Shown piece after piece: positions 6,070-14,488 of a stretch of 21,124 nt of DNA. Within the stretch, counting starts at the first letter, position 1. Every line of letters begins with the position of its first letter. The DNA comes from SIG701 sp045544955 (GTDB taxonomy: Bacteria > Bacillota > Clostridia > Oscillospirales > CAG-272). Made by a program: the position numbers and the translations under genes. Location: positions 1 through 21,124 of the forward strand of contig JAZPZY010000034.1 in the NCBI GenBank assembly GCA_045544955.1, in the 5' to 3' direction. The notes below the pieces were generated by a model that saw only the letters and a list, made by a program, of their open reading frames with translations, did not search any database and was not told the origin of the DNA.

Positions 6070-7257
6070 TCAACCGGCATTGGCAGGCGGATTCCCTTGG
6101 GCGTCCGCTTCTTCCTTTTTCCGTGCCGCACGCTCTTCCATCTTTTCTCTGAGAAGTGCATACAAAATCGCACAGATCGGCACGCTGAGCAAGGAGTAGA
6201 TAACACCGCCGATATTACCGCCGATGATCACGGCGGAGAACACCAGGATGCCCGGCAGTCCTACCGAAGTGCCTACCACCTTGGGATAGATGAGCGATCC
6301 CTCTAGCCACTGAAGAACGAGGACGAAAATAAGGAACAAAAGTGCCTGCCATGGATTTACCGTAAGAATCAAAACCGCACCGAAGATCTCACCGATCAAA
6401 GCACCGATGATGGGGATAAGGGCGGTACAACCCACGACGATGGAGATAATGCCCGCATACGGGAATCGGAAGATCAGCATACCTATATAGCACAGCACAC
6501 CGAAGATCACCGCCTCCGTACACTGCCCGCGGATAAAACTGCTGAATACGGAATCGCAGATGTCCGTAACGTGAAAGAACCGTTCAGCAAATCTGTCCGG
6601 CAAAAATGCCCGAAGCATCCGTCCGGTGAAGGCACAGATACGCTCCTTCTGTGCCAGAAAATACACGGCGATTACGAAACTGAAAACCAGATTTACTACG
6701 CCGCCGGTAAGGGATCCGGCAAAGGATGCAGCACCGCCGATAAGAGAGGAGGTAGAATCCGAATCAAACAAAGCAATGATCGTATTGCTGATGGTCTTCC
6801 AGTCTACGGTAAACTCCTCCAGCCATTCCGTATCCATATGGAAGGAGGTCAGCGTTTTCACGCCCCACTCCTTCAGATCGTTGAAATAGGCAGGAAGTTT
6901 TGACGCAAGCGTAGTAATCGTTTCCTCCAGATCCGGGGAAACGACCACGATCAGAATCGTGATCAGCCCAAGAAAAATCGCAAGCGTAAGGATCAGGGAA
7001 ATCGGACGAATCATCTTATGCACAAACTTCCGTTTTGCCCGTTTCATGAAAGCGAACACCTTATCCTCAAGGACACGCATCAAAATGTTCAAAACGTAGG
7101 CAATCGCCAAACCATACAGGACAGGCGAAGCCAAAGAGAGTACTTTACCGAGTGCTGCCAGAATGTATCGAATATTCAGTGCAGCACAAAGCAGCAGCAC
7201 CGTGAAACTGATCAGAATAAGATTGTTTTTCAGATTTCCTTTACGCCATTGAAACAT
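6070..7257 (-). CDS. AI-2E family transporter (UPF0118 permease)
   Basis: 395 residues with the multi-spanning layout of the family: two N-terminal membrane helices (about 12-60), another at about 85-108, a soluble stretch (about 110-190), then a cluster of helices through about 375. The late PIIGALIGEIFGAVLIL and LEGSLIYPKVVG segments are characteristic. A charged tail (REKMEERAARKKEEA) faces the cytoplasm. The family name comes from one autoinducer-2 exporter (TqsA); other members move ions, and the substrate here cannot be told. It starts 7 bases after the stop of the CNNM gene and its GGAGAAG binding site overlaps the end of that gene, so the two are one operon and may share an ion-homeostasis or envelope role (inference). 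Confidence 0.92.
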   Translation of the reverse strand: MFQWRKGNLKNNLILISFTVLLLCAALNIRYILAALGKVLSLASPVLYGLAIAYVLNILMRVLEDKVFAFMKRAKRKFVHKMIRPISLILTLAIFLGLITILIVVVSPDLEETITTLASKLPAYFNDLKEWGVKTLTSFHMDTEWLEEFTVDWKTISNTIIALFDSDSTSSLIGGAASFAGSLTGGVVNLVFSFVIAVYFLAQKERICAFTGRMLRAFLPDRFAERFFHVTDICDSVFSSFIRGQCTEAVIFGVLCYIGMLIFRFPYAGIISIVVGCTALIPIIGALIGEIFGAVLILTVNPWQALLFLIFVLVLQWLEGSLIYPKVVGTSVGLPGILVFSAVIIGGNIGGVIYSLLSVPICAILYALLREKMEERAARKKEEADAQGNPPANAG

Positions 7258-7264
7258 TTTTCAA

Positions 7265-8608
7265 TCACTTCTCCCCGTCTGTATCAGACGCATCTGTTTC
7301 TTTCTCCGTGAGGCACACGGTGGCCGCTTCCAGTCGGTGCTCCCGGATTTCCGTTACTTTGATATGTAAATTTTCAATGTCGATCTCAAAAGTCGTTCCG
7401 TCGTCCGGCACAGAGCCGTACATACCGAACACCAAACCGCCGAAGGTATCGTACTCCTCTACCGGCAGCTCAGTTTCCAACCGTTCTGCCACGTCCTGCA
7501 GGGAGGCGGAGCCGCTGATCCGCCACGTGCCGGAATCCATCTGCTGGATATCCTCCGGCTCCTTGGGTGCCTCAGCGTTGTCGTCCAGATCACCCACAAG
7601 CTGTTCCAGAAGGTCGTTCATGGTAACGATACCCAACGTTCCGCCGTATTCATCAAGAACCACGGCAAAATGCTTTCTGGACTGCTTCATCTGCTTGAAG
7701 AGCATATCGGCACGCACGGTTGACGGCACGAAATAAGCCGGCTGCACCGCCGTTTTCATGATGTTCTCCTTTGAGCGATCCGAAAGACGGAAATAATCCT
7801 TGGCATTCAGTATACCCACGATATCGTCCACCGTCTCATCGCAGATGGGATAGCAGGTATGACGGGAATCGTGAATGGTCTGATCCCAGTCTTCCACCGT
7901 TTCTTCCTTCCACAAAAGGGAAATCTCCGTTCTATGGGTGGCAAACTCGCCAACGGTAAGATCGTCAAACTCAAAGAGATTCTGGATGATCTCCTTCTCC
8001 TCGTCGTCAAGCACGCCCTTTTCAATACCGGCGTCTACCATCATCTGAATAGACTCCTTGCTGACGTCGTCCTCCTCCACGTTAGGATCCACACCGAACA
8101 AGCGGAGGACCAGATTGGTGGACAAAGTGAGCAGAGCCACAAGCGGTGCGAAGAAGCGGGAGATCCCATATACCAAAGCAGCAAGGCCAAGTGCCAGCGA
8201 TTCTGTTTTCTTCATGGCCAGCCGTTTCGGTACCAGTTCGCCGAACACCAGCGTAATGAAGGAAAGAATCAGAGTGATCAGCACCACGGCAATGGAATTG
8301 AGCGTTGCCACGGGCACCTTCACACCAAGACCAACTACCCAATCCACCAGATATTCGGAGAAGTTATCCGCCGCGAAAGCACTTCCCAAAAAGCCGGAAA
8401 GGGTGATGGCGATCTGAATGGTAGCAAGAAAGCCGGACGGCTGTTCCGTCAGCTTCTTCAGTTTCTTTGCGCGTCTGTCGCCGGCGGAGGCCAGCTGATC
8501 GATACGCATATCGTTCATGGAAATCACGGCGATTTCCGCACAGGCAAAAATTGCGTTCAAAAAAATCAAAAATAACTGCAGCAGTAACTGCCATACGATG
8601 GTTTGCAT
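7265..8608 (-). CDS. Hemolysin/CorC family protein (CNNM, CBS pair, CorC_HlyC domains)
   Basis: 447 residues in the usual three-part order. The CNNM membrane domain (about 1-190) includes FACAEIAVISMND, a helix-rich segment and FGELVPKR. A CBS pair (about 205-330) contains YPICDETVDDIVGILNAKD and FAVVLDEYGGTLGIVTMNDL. A C-terminal CorC_HlyC transporter-associated domain (about 350-430) contains EEYDTFGGLVFGMYG. Relatives act in magnesium or other divalent cation efflux; the hemolysin label is historical. AAGGAG stands 8 bases before the ATG. A promoter about 250 bases upstream drives the gene together with the permease that follows. Confidence 0.93.
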   Translation of the reverse strand: MQTIVWQLLLQLFLIFLNAIFACAEIAVISMNDMRIDQLASAGDRRAKKLKKLTEQPSGFLATIQIAITLSGFLGSAFAADNFSEYLVDWVVGLGVKVPVATLNSIAVVLITLILSFITLVFGELVPKRLAMKKTESLALGLAALVYGISRFFAPLVALLTLSTNLVLRLFGVDPNVEEDDVSKESIQMMVDAGIEKGVLDDEEKEIIQNLFEFDDLTVGEFATHRTEISLLWKEETVEDWDQTIHDSRHTCYPICDETVDDIVGILNAKDYFRLSDRSKENIMKTAVQPAYFVPSTVRADMLFKQMKQSRKHFAVVLDEYGGTLGIVTMNDLLEQLVGDLDDNAEAPKEPEDIQQMDSGTWRISGSASLQDVAERLETELPVEEYDTFGGLVFGMYGSVPDDGTTFEIDIENLHIKVTEIREHRLEAATVCLTEKETDASDTDGEK

Positions 8609-8650
8609 TTTTATACTCCTTATACTAAATCCCTATTATCCTGTAATCCG

Positions 8651-8794
8651 TCAAAAACCGGCCGCAGCATCACCGGGACTGAAAAGGAAAAAATGCAAAA
8701 AAGCACCGCCTGTGACCGCATAACACCGATCGCAAGCTGTGCCGACGAATATTCTCTTCTGGGCAGAGCAACTGCAACTGTCCGGGTCTGTCAT
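8651..8794 (-). CDS. Possible 47-residue leader-encoded peptide
   Basis: An ATG at 8794-8792 is preceded by TGGAGG with a 4-base spacer and opens a 47-codon frame ending 42 bases before the CNNM gene. The peptide has four cysteines in its first half (SCSCS and ACDRC) and an aromatic stretch FLHFFLF near the end. It lies inside the transcript from the promoter at 8861-8888. I recognise no family. It could be a real small protein, a leader peptide controlling the operon, or chance. The rest of 8609-8937 holds that promoter and no other gene I can support. Confidence 0.3.
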   Translation of the reverse strand: MTDPDSCSCSAQKRIFVGTACDRCYAVTGGAFLHFFLFSPGDAAAGF

Positions 8795-8860
8795 ATATCC
8801 TCCATTAAAATAAGCGCAAATTGCGTAATCCGGCATAGAGCACGCTATACCTTGCTTATG

Positions 8861-8888
8861 ATTATACCATAGATTCAGAAAAAATCAA
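8861..8888 (-). promoter_or_regulatory. Promoter of the CNNM / AI-2E operon (extended -10)
   Basis: On the minus strand TTGATT (8888-8883), 16 bases, then TGGTATAAT with the -10 at 8866-8861. The expected transcript start near 8854 leaves an untranslated leader of about 245 bases before the CNNM gene, unusually long for this window. Confidence 0.7.
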
Positions 8889-8920
8889 GAGCAAATCGCA
8901 TTTTTCTTTGCCGGATTCGC
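8879..8920 (-). terminator. Weak terminator after the alcohol dehydrogenase gene
   Basis: On the minus strand GCGAATC (8920-8914) can pair with GATTTGC (8897-8891) across a long loop, followed a few bases later by a T6 run (8884-8879). The stem is short with one G-T pair, and the T-run overlaps the next promoter, so this is tentative. Confidence 0.35.
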
Positions 8921-8936
8921 AACATCACTGCAAAAA

Positions 8937-10070
8937 TTACTCTCCAAAGAGCGTAGAATACACCATGATCATCTCATCGTGAGACAAAACGTAGGGAGAA
9001 TTGGCATAATTGCTGGCCGCCGCCACACGGTTCACGTGCTCGTCGATCTGCTCTCTCGTAAGCGTCAGATGCACGTTGGCCTTAGCGGGGATACGCCGTG
9101 CCAGCTCTCCGGGGGAAGTGCCAAGATATGCGGCAAAGCGGATCAGCTTCTTTTCGCCCAGAACGGTACGCATATTGTAAACGATATATGCACCGGCAAA
9201 AGCACCGCAGGCACGTCCGTGGGGGATGCCTTCCGACAGCGTAATGCTGTATCCCAAAGGATGAGGGAAGCCGGTGCTGGTACGGTTGATGGCGATACCG
9301 GCCGCCAAAGCCGCCAGGCTGAGACGTTCACGCTGCACGGGCGTAAAGCCGCCGGCATCTTTATTGCCGTCGTCATCCGCACCGTGGAAGATCACGTCCC
9401 AGATCTGCTTTGCGGCAAAGAGAGCGTGCATCTCCGAGGAAGCATTTGCCTTGGGGGAGAGGTAAGACTCCAATGCGTGGGAGAACGCATCCAGTGCAGT
9501 GGATACGGTGTACTCCTCGCTGAGGGAATAGGTATAACGGGGATCCACGAACGTGATTTTCGGATAGCCGCCGGGGATAGGCTTGAACGTCTTTTTCACG
9601 TCACCGCCGGGCAGAGTGAGAACAGCGTACGGGTTTGCCTCCGAGCCCGTGCCTGCCGTGGTGGGAATGGCAATAATGGGCAGCATGCCGGTCTTGGGCA
9701 GCTCAGCCGTGTAAATATCCGTCACACCGATATCAGGCAGAACGGCGTACGCCGCGATAGCCTTGGACGCATCCAGCGGAGAGCCGCCGCCGATGCCGAT
9801 GACGAAATCCGCACCGGCCTTGCGGGCAACGGCACCGCCCCTATGACACGTTTCCGCCAAAGGATTCTCCGAAATTTCATCGAACACCGTATAGCCGATA
9901 CCGTTTTTCGCCAGAGCGGCGATCACGTCGTCAAGAGCACCGCTGAGTTTGGCGGAACGCTTGCCCGTGACGATCAGTGCGTGCTTACCCAATGCCATAT
10001 CGTCAGCATGCTCCCGCACGATATGCGTGCCGGTGATCACTCTCGTAGGCATAAAGAAACCGAAATCCAT
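8937..10070 (-). CDS. Iron-containing alcohol dehydrogenase
   Basis: 377 residues, the normal length for group III NAD(P)-dependent alcohol dehydrogenases, which interconvert aldehydes or ketones and alcohols in fermentation. The nucleotide-binding GGGSPLD is at 94-100. The metal ligands expected in the family are D194 and H198 (in DAFSHALES), H270 (in GFPHPLG) and H284 (in GIPHGRACG). PTTAGTGSE (136-144) is the family's conserved loop. AGGAGG lies 5 bases before the ATG. It stands between its own weak terminator and that of rplS, so it is probably transcribed alone, although I see no clear promoter in the short gap. Substrate (butanol, 1,3-propanediol, lactaldehyde and others) cannot be assigned. 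Confidence 0.95.
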   Translation of the reverse strand: MDFGFFMPTRVITGTHIVREHADDMALGKHALIVTGKRSAKLSGALDDVIAALAKNGIGYTVFDEISENPLAETCHRGGAVARKAGADFVIGIGGGSPLDASKAIAAYAVLPDIGVTDIYTAELPKTGMLPIIAIPTTAGTGSEANPYAVLTLPGGDVKKTFKPIPGGYPKITFVDPRYTYSLSEEYTVSTALDAFSHALESYLSPKANASSEMHALFAAKQIWDVIFHGADDDGNKDAGGFTPVQRERLSLAALAAGIAINRTSTGFPHPLGYSITLSEGIPHGRACGAFAGAYIVYNMRTVLGEKKLIRFAAYLGTSPGELARRIPAKANVHLTLTREQIDEHVNRVAAASNYANSPYVLSHDEMIMVYSTLFGE

Positions 10071-10100
10071 AATAGCCTCCTAAAAATTCAGTACTGTAAA

Positions 10101-10144
10101 AAGCAAAGAGGCAGACCCGCCATAGCGAGTCTGCCGCACTTTGC
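10101..10144 (-). terminator. Terminator of rplS
   Basis: On the minus strand GCAAAG...CTTTGC encloses GGCAGACTCG paired with CGGGTCTGCC, followed by TTTTT. It starts immediately after the rplS stop codon and is the strongest terminator in the window. Confidence 0.85.
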
Positions 10145-10145
10145 T

Positions 10146-10487
10146 TTAGATCTTTTCCTTGACCTTGGACGCCTTGCCGACTCTGTCTCTCAGGTAGTAC
10201 AGCTTTGCGCGGCGAACCTTACCGCGACGGATCACGTCGATACCGTCTACGTTGGGAGAATGCAGGGGGAAAGTCTTCTCCACACCTACGCCGTAGGTAA
10301 CGCGGCGAACGGTGAACGTCTCGGAGATGCCGCCGCCGTGACGGGCGATAACGGTACCTTCGAACATCTGGATTCTCTCACGGGTTCCCTCTTTGATCTT
10401 ATTGTGCACGCGAACGGTGTCACCAATATTGAAGGCGGGAACGGTTTCCTTCAACTGCTCATTTACAAAAGCGTCGATCTTATTCAT
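10146..10487 (-). CDS. rplS: 50S ribosomal protein L19
   Basis: 113 residues, full length. L19 sits at the 30S-50S interface. Diagnostic segments are FNIGDTVRVHNKIKEGTRER, FEGTVIARHGGGISETFTVR, GVGVEKTFPLHSPNVD and the basic tail RRGKVRRAKLYYLRDRVGKA. AAAGGAG lies 9 bases before the ATG. It has its own strong promoter and a leader of about 80 bases; L19 leaders in some Firmicutes bind the protein as autoregulation, but I cannot confirm such a fold here. Its usual neighbours rimM and trmD are about 7 kb away on the opposite strand. Confidence 0.98.
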   Translation of the reverse strand: MNKIDAFVNEQLKETVPAFNIGDTVRVHNKIKEGTRERIQMFEGTVIARHGGGISETFTVRRVTYGVGVEKTFPLHSPNVDGIDVIRRGKVRRAKLYYLRDRVGKASKVKEKI

Positions 10488-10573
10488 GGGATTCGACTCC
10501 TTTCTGATTCATAGAACATTCATGCGGAGCTGCGCAGAGGACTGTTCCGTATTCGTGCTTACACACATGGAGT

Positions 10574-10602
10574 ATTATAGCACATATCTTTCCGGATTGC
10601 AA
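10574..10602 (-). promoter_or_regulatory. Promoter of rplS
   Basis: On the minus strand TTGCAA (10602-10597), 17 bases, then TATAAT (10579-10574), close to consensus. It begins only about 40 bases past the stop of the upstream membrane-protein gene, and no terminator is seen between them. Confidence 0.85.
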
Positions 10603-10640
10603 GGGTTTTCGGAAAAATTTCCTGTTTTTTGCTCTTTTTA

Positions 10641-12056
10641 TTACGCCAGATATTTTTTGACGATTTCGGAGATAGCACGGATACATTCCACTCCCCGCTG
10701 TCCCGGATCTTTTTCTGCGTATTTCATCAGTTCCAGCACTTCCGTGATCTCCTCCACGTCCGCCGCGGCGGCACGGTGGATCTTCTCCCGGGCCTCCCTT
10801 GGCGTATCGGAAGTTTTAATGGGGATATTCCTGGATCGGCACACCCGGATCAGCATGCGGTAGGCGTAGCCGATTTTTTCATCCATGGTGGGGAGTTTCT
10901 GCAGTTGGGAAGCGTAATAGGCGTAGGTATCCGTATTCTGTGCCATAGCGTGATAATCCCGTATGGCGGCACGCTGGATCTTCCGATGCTCGTCCTTATA
11001 ATTCAAGATCTCCGGTGCTTCTGGTTTGAACATTTCCCCGGCCATGGTCCAAAAAGCGATCACGTCCTCGATCCACCGACGGATACGGTCGATCATCTCC
11101 CGCACCACGTTCTGCTTACGCAGAACCGTGTATACCAAGACGATCACCATCAGTACCATAACCACGTACGCCGCTATCTCCAGAAAAGGCGATCCGCCGT
11201 ACACGATCTTCCGAAATTCGCCCGCTGCCAGCTCCGGCTCGTAATACTGCTGTACCTCACGGCTTTCCTCCGCCCGGAGAACGTTATACAGAAATACGTA
11301 AAGCACGCCCCGTAGCACGCTGAACAGTCCGCCGAACAGCACCGTGAGAGCACCGGCGGCAAGGATCATGCTGAAAAGGAGCAGCAGCGTCAGCTTCGTA
11401 TTATAAAGCCTCGCTTCCCCGGTGAGCACGCACACCACCGATCCCCGGAAGCTGCGGGAAATGTGGGACTGATTGAGAAGAAGCGCCATGCAGACCGTGA
11501 ACACGCCCATGGAGCCGGCTACGACAAGGGGATTTCCGTAAATCACCGCCGCCACGGCAAAGCAGACCACCGCCCCTATGACCACACGAAGGGAGGCCAG
11601 TCTCTCCGGCGGATAAAACCACAGAACGATGCCGCAAAGCAGGGAAAGGAACATGCCGGCCGCACCCAAAAACGGCAAGGGCGAATCCAGATTGTACGCA
11701 TAGGTCAGTCCCGCTTCGTAGCGAAGGCGGAACAGATACTCAAACAGAAAGGAAGCGGCAAAGGAAAGAATAGCGGATAACGCCACGGGGCCTGCCGCCT
11801 TCGCCACAGTAAACCGCCGTCCCGTATCCTCGCCGGTTTCGTACCGGTTCCGATAGCGGCGGGCACCGGCAAGCTTTGCATACAGCACCTGCATACCGTA
11901 CCCGGACAAAAAGAACAAAGCCGACAAAAAAGCCGCCCAAAGAACGGAGCCGTCAATAAGGAAATAAAAGAACACCAGCATTAGAGGCACGAGAACGCTG
12001 ATCATCGCCAGAAAGGACAGAGCGTGATAGATACAGTCAACCGTACGGGTATTCAC
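10641..12056 (-). CDS. Membrane protein with DUF4129-like C-terminus, third gene of MoxR operon
   Basis: 471 residues. Hydrophobic helices occur at about 12-33, 37-58, 88-108, 126-147, 157-195 and 226-256, with one more at about 296-316. The soluble C-terminal part (about 380-465) holds EKIGYAYRMLIRVCRSRNIP and TPREAREKI, which resemble the DUF4129 tail found on transglutaminase-like partners of MoxR/DUF58 operons. No transglutaminase Cys-His-Asp core is visible, so only the membrane and tail parts are kept. Its ATG overlaps the DUF58 stop by four bases (ATGA), so the two are translationally coupled. Role unknown; such operons are usually linked to envelope assembly or stress. Confidence 0.75.
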   Translation of the reverse strand: MNTRTVDCIYHALSFLAMISVLVPLMLVFFYFLIDGSVLWAAFLSALFFLSGYGMQVLYAKLAGARRYRNRYETGEDTGRRFTVAKAAGPVALSAILSFAASFLFEYLFRLRYEAGLTYAYNLDSPLPFLGAAGMFLSLLCGIVLWFYPPERLASLRVVIGAVVCFAVAAVIYGNPLVVAGSMGVFTVCMALLLNQSHISRSFRGSVVCVLTGEARLYNTKLTLLLLFSMILAAGALTVLFGGLFSVLRGVLYVFLYNVLRAEESREVQQYYEPELAAGEFRKIVYGGSPFLEIAAYVVMVLMVIVLVYTVLRKQNVVREMIDRIRRWIEDVIAFWTMAGEMFKPEAPEILNYKDEHRKIQRAAIRDYHAMAQNTDTYAYYASQLQKLPTMDEKIGYAYRMLIRVCRSRNIPIKTSDTPREAREKIHRAAAADVEEITEVLELMKYAEKDPGQRGVECIRAISEIVKKYLA

Positions 12057-13300
12057 GAAACCGCCCCCTTTTCCGTCTCCGGCGTCGCCTCCGGCTTGAT
12101 TTTGAAGAATACTTTTATAGTATCGGGGATAATGGACGCATTGCTCACCGAGCCGGTAATATAGAAGATCACGGTGACGCCCTGTTTTTCCATAGTCTCT
12201 GCAAAATTGATCATACGTTCACTGATGTACGCCGAAACCAGCACCAGATTGCCGTCGGAAACGTACTTTTCCGGATGGGCAACGATGTGATCCAGCATTT
12301 TCTCCACGGACAGATCGATCCGCATGGGCAGACGGGCAAGAAAACGGAGTGCGGCGATCATATCCGTGGTCCCGAAAAAGGAGGGGGAAATAAAGATGCT
12401 CTTCCCCATTTCGTCCGTCTCGTCAAAAGCGGCGCTCATGAGGGGATCCGCCTCCTCCGGCATTACGTTGGTGACGATCCGCACGCCGATATGCTCGGTG
12501 GAGACCGCGTCCAGAATGGACGCCGCCACGGTAAGCGCATCCTCCACCAGCGAAGGAATCGCCGGCGGGCCGGGCACACGCTCGATATCCCGGGAATTCA
12601 TGTTCAAAATAATGCGGAAGCTGTGCCGCTGGGTATATTCCTCCACGTTCACCATCAGTGCGTTGTGGGCGGCAGTAGACTTCCAGTTGATACGGTTCAT
12701 GGCGTCGCCGTTTACGTATTCCCGGACGCCGGCTATGCGAAGCGGATCGCTGACCACGCTCCGCCGCACCAGAATATCTCCGCTTAAATACCGGGACGAG
12801 GTGAACTCCTTATCCAGCTGCACGGTTTTCGGCAGAACGATCAGCTGATTTTTCGCATGGGGCGGCACGGTGATCTGCTTTGACTGCTGATTGAAGCCGA
12901 TCAGATCGTTGGTCAGCACCATCACCTGTCCCAGCGTATAGGATCCCCGCACGTCGCAGTTTACACGCCAGGTGCGGCGAATCGTTTCATAGGGACGAAG
13001 AACGAACACGCTCTGTATAGATCGCACGAACCGGCTTTTCCGGGTGCCGTCTGCCCCGTTTTCGATAAGGCGGAACTGAAGCCCCTCCGGCAGATACGTT
13101 TCCACCTTCACGAACGGAAGCGGCAGCCATTTGGTATTGCTGATCTCCTCGTAGAAAAAGATGTCCTCGTCCTCAAAGACTTCCTCCGTGCTGAGCGTCA
13201 CGTTATAAGTAATTCCGTCAAAGGATTTTTTTGCGTACAGCCTGTACTGAATCAGATATACCAAAAGAATCCCCGACAGAAAGGCAAGCACGATATACAA
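12053..13300 (-). CDS. DUF58 domain-containing protein
   Basis: 415 residues. One N-terminal membrane helix (2-20), a beta-rich stretch resembling those in other DUF58 proteins (about 25-175), then the DUF58 signature (about 195-225) with VREYVNGDAMNRINWKSTA and MVNVEE, followed by a von Willebrand A-like region. DUF58 proteins act with MoxR ATPases as in the aerotolerance and methanol-dehydrogenase-type operons. The start codon is TTG (13300-13298): AAAGGAG lies 8 bases upstream of it, and no ATG or GTG fits as well. The gene begins 20 bases after the MoxR stop and overlaps the next gene by four bases. Confidence 0.9.
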   Translation of the reverse strand: MYIVLAFLSGILLVYLIQYRLYAKKSFDGITYNVTLSTEEVFEDEDIFFYEEISNTKWLPLPFVKVETYLPEGLQFRLIENGADGTRKSRFVRSIQSVFVLRPYETIRRTWRVNCDVRGSYTLGQVMVLTNDLIGFNQQSKQITVPPHAKNQLIVLPKTVQLDKEFTSSRYLSGDILVRRSVVSDPLRIAGVREYVNGDAMNRINWKSTAAHNALMVNVEEYTQRHSFRIILNMNSRDIERVPGPPAIPSLVEDALTVAASILDAVSTEHIGVRIVTNVMPEEADPLMSAAFDETDEMGKSIFISPSFFGTTDMIAALRFLARLPMRIDLSVEKMLDHIVAHPEKYVSDGNLVLVSAYISERMINFAETMEKQGVTVIFYITGSVSNASIIPDTIKVFFKIKPEATPETEKGAVS

Positions 13301-13320
13301 ATTCTCTGCTCCTTTGCGGC

Positions 13321-14268
13321 TTATTCGATGGGTGCCGGAATCATATCCACCACGTAACGGATGATCACCTCGTTGGAATCGGTAACACGGAGCGTATTCT
13401 GAGAACGGGAGATCACCCGGTGGGAAAGCACCGGCACCGCCACTGCCTTCACGTCATCCGGCAAAACGAAATCCCGGCCGTTTATGGCGGCAAGGGCCTG
13501 TGCCGCACGCATCATGGCAAGAGTGCCCCGGGGGCTGACGCCCAGCCGAAGCCGTTCGTTTTCCCGGGTAGCGTTCACGATGGCGATAATATAATCCTTG
13601 ATCCGGTCGCTTACGGTGATCTTCGTCACTGCATCACACGCCGCTTCCAGCTCCTCGGCGGATGCCACGGACGAAAGTCCGTCCAGCGGCGACGCACCGC
13701 CGTGCTCCGAGAGGATATTTCTTTCACTCACCGCATCCGGATAACCGAGAGACAGCTTCATAAAGAATCGGTCCGTCTGTGCCTCCGGCAGAGGAAACGT
13801 GCCCTGGGATTCAATGGGGTTCTGAGTAGCGATCACGAAAAACGGCCGTTTCAGCGTATAGGTCACGCCGTCAATGGTGGTCTGTCCCTCTCCCATGCAC
13901 TCAAGCAGCGCCGACTGGGTACGGGGCGTGGTGCGGTTGATCTCATCCGCCAGAAGAATGTTGGTGAACACCGGGCCCGGACGAAACACGAATTCGCTTT
14001 CCTTCTGATTAAAATAATTGATACCGGTAATGTCCGCCGGAAGAAGATCCGGCGTAAACTGGATGCGGCGGCACTCCGCACGGACAGATTTTGCCAACGC
14101 TTTTGCCAGCGTGGTTTTACCCGTGCCGGGAATATCGTCAAGAAGAATGTGCCCCCGGCACAGCATGGCGGCAATGACGAAGCGGATCTGCGTTTCTTTA
14201 CCGAAAATCACCTTTCCGATGTTGGCTTCCACCGCCTGGGCGAGTCTTTGAACGTTTTCTGCATACAT
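13321..14268 (-). CDS. MoxR family AAA+ ATPase
   Basis: 315 residues, normal for MoxR. Walker A is IPGTGKTT (46-53), Walker B is LLADEINR (105-112) with catalytic E109, and sensor-type segments FFVIATQNPIE and PLPEAQTDRFFMKL follow. The C-terminal lid (about 230-310) contains GVSPRGTLAMMRAAQA. MoxR ATPases serve as chaperones that mature or load partner complexes, usually encoded beside DUF58 and membrane or vWA proteins, as here. AAGGAG lies about 10 bases before the ATG. It is the first gene of a three-gene minus-strand operon with its own promoter. Confidence 0.96.
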   Translation of the reverse strand: MYAENVQRLAQAVEANIGKVIFGKETQIRFVIAAMLCRGHILLDDIPGTGKTTLAKALAKSVRAECRRIQFTPDLLPADITGINYFNQKESEFVFRPGPVFTNILLADEINRTTPRTQSALLECMGEGQTTIDGVTYTLKRPFFVIATQNPIESQGTFPLPEAQTDRFFMKLSLGYPDAVSERNILSEHGGASPLDGLSSVASAEELEAACDAVTKITVSDRIKDYIIAIVNATRENERLRLGVSPRGTLAMMRAAQALAAINGRDFVLPDDVKAVAVPVLSHRVISRSQNTLRVTDSNEVIIRYVVDMIPAPIE

Positions 14269-14300
14269 AGTCCTGTGGCTCCTTTTTCAGTATCTGTCTC

Positions 14301-14329
14301 ATTATACCATATTCCGTCCGTCATGGGAA
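14301..14329 (-). promoter_or_regulatory. Promoter of the MoxR operon (extended -10)
   Basis: On the minus strand TTCCCA (14329-14324), 17 bases, then TGGTATAAT with the -10 at 14306-14301. The weak -35 is offset by the TGn extension. Confidence 0.65.
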
Positions 14330-14367
14330 TACTTGATTTAATATATTTTTCTGATTTTTTTGAATAA

Positions 14368-14384
14368 TTGTTCGTTTGGAACAA
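14368..14384. promoter_or_regulatory. Small inverted repeat between divergent promoters (possible operator)
   Basis: TTGTTC-GTTTG-GAACAA is a perfect 6-bp inverted repeat with a 5-base centre, placed 20 bases upstream of the -35 of the ABC operon and between it and the MoxR promoter. No regulator gene is nearby. It may be chance. Confidence 0.3.
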
Positions 14385-14403
14385 AACTTTACCCCAAATC
14401 GCC

Positions 14404-14432
14404 TTGACAACACGCCAAATATACAATACAAT
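14404..14432 (+). promoter_or_regulatory. Promoter of the ABC-DUF1854-ABC operon
   Basis: A perfect TTGACA (14404-14409), 17 bases, then TACAAT (14427-14432). The leader is about 50 bases to the ATG at 14489, with AAGGA (14477-14481) as ribosome binding site. Confidence 0.85.
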
Positions 14433-14488
14433 ATATACAAAGCAAGAAAAACATCCGCCCAAACATACGAAACAATAAGGAAAATCTC

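Noticed and set aside
5904..6206. 100-codon minus-strand frame running from the AI-2E gene into the sigma-gene upstream region
   Set aside because: It starts inside the AI-2E gene out of frame, crosses the inverted repeat and terminator, and covers the candidate promoter; it is better explained as noncoding.
8979..10514. 511-codon plus-strand frame across the alcohol dehydrogenase and rplS
   Set aside because: It is the antisense of two well-recognised genes; long shadows are expected in GC-rich DNA and its protein has no family features.
13231..14367. 378-codon plus-strand frame opposite MoxR
   Set aside because: Antisense of a MoxR gene with intact Walker motifs; its basic, His/Arg-rich translation is typical of shadow frames.
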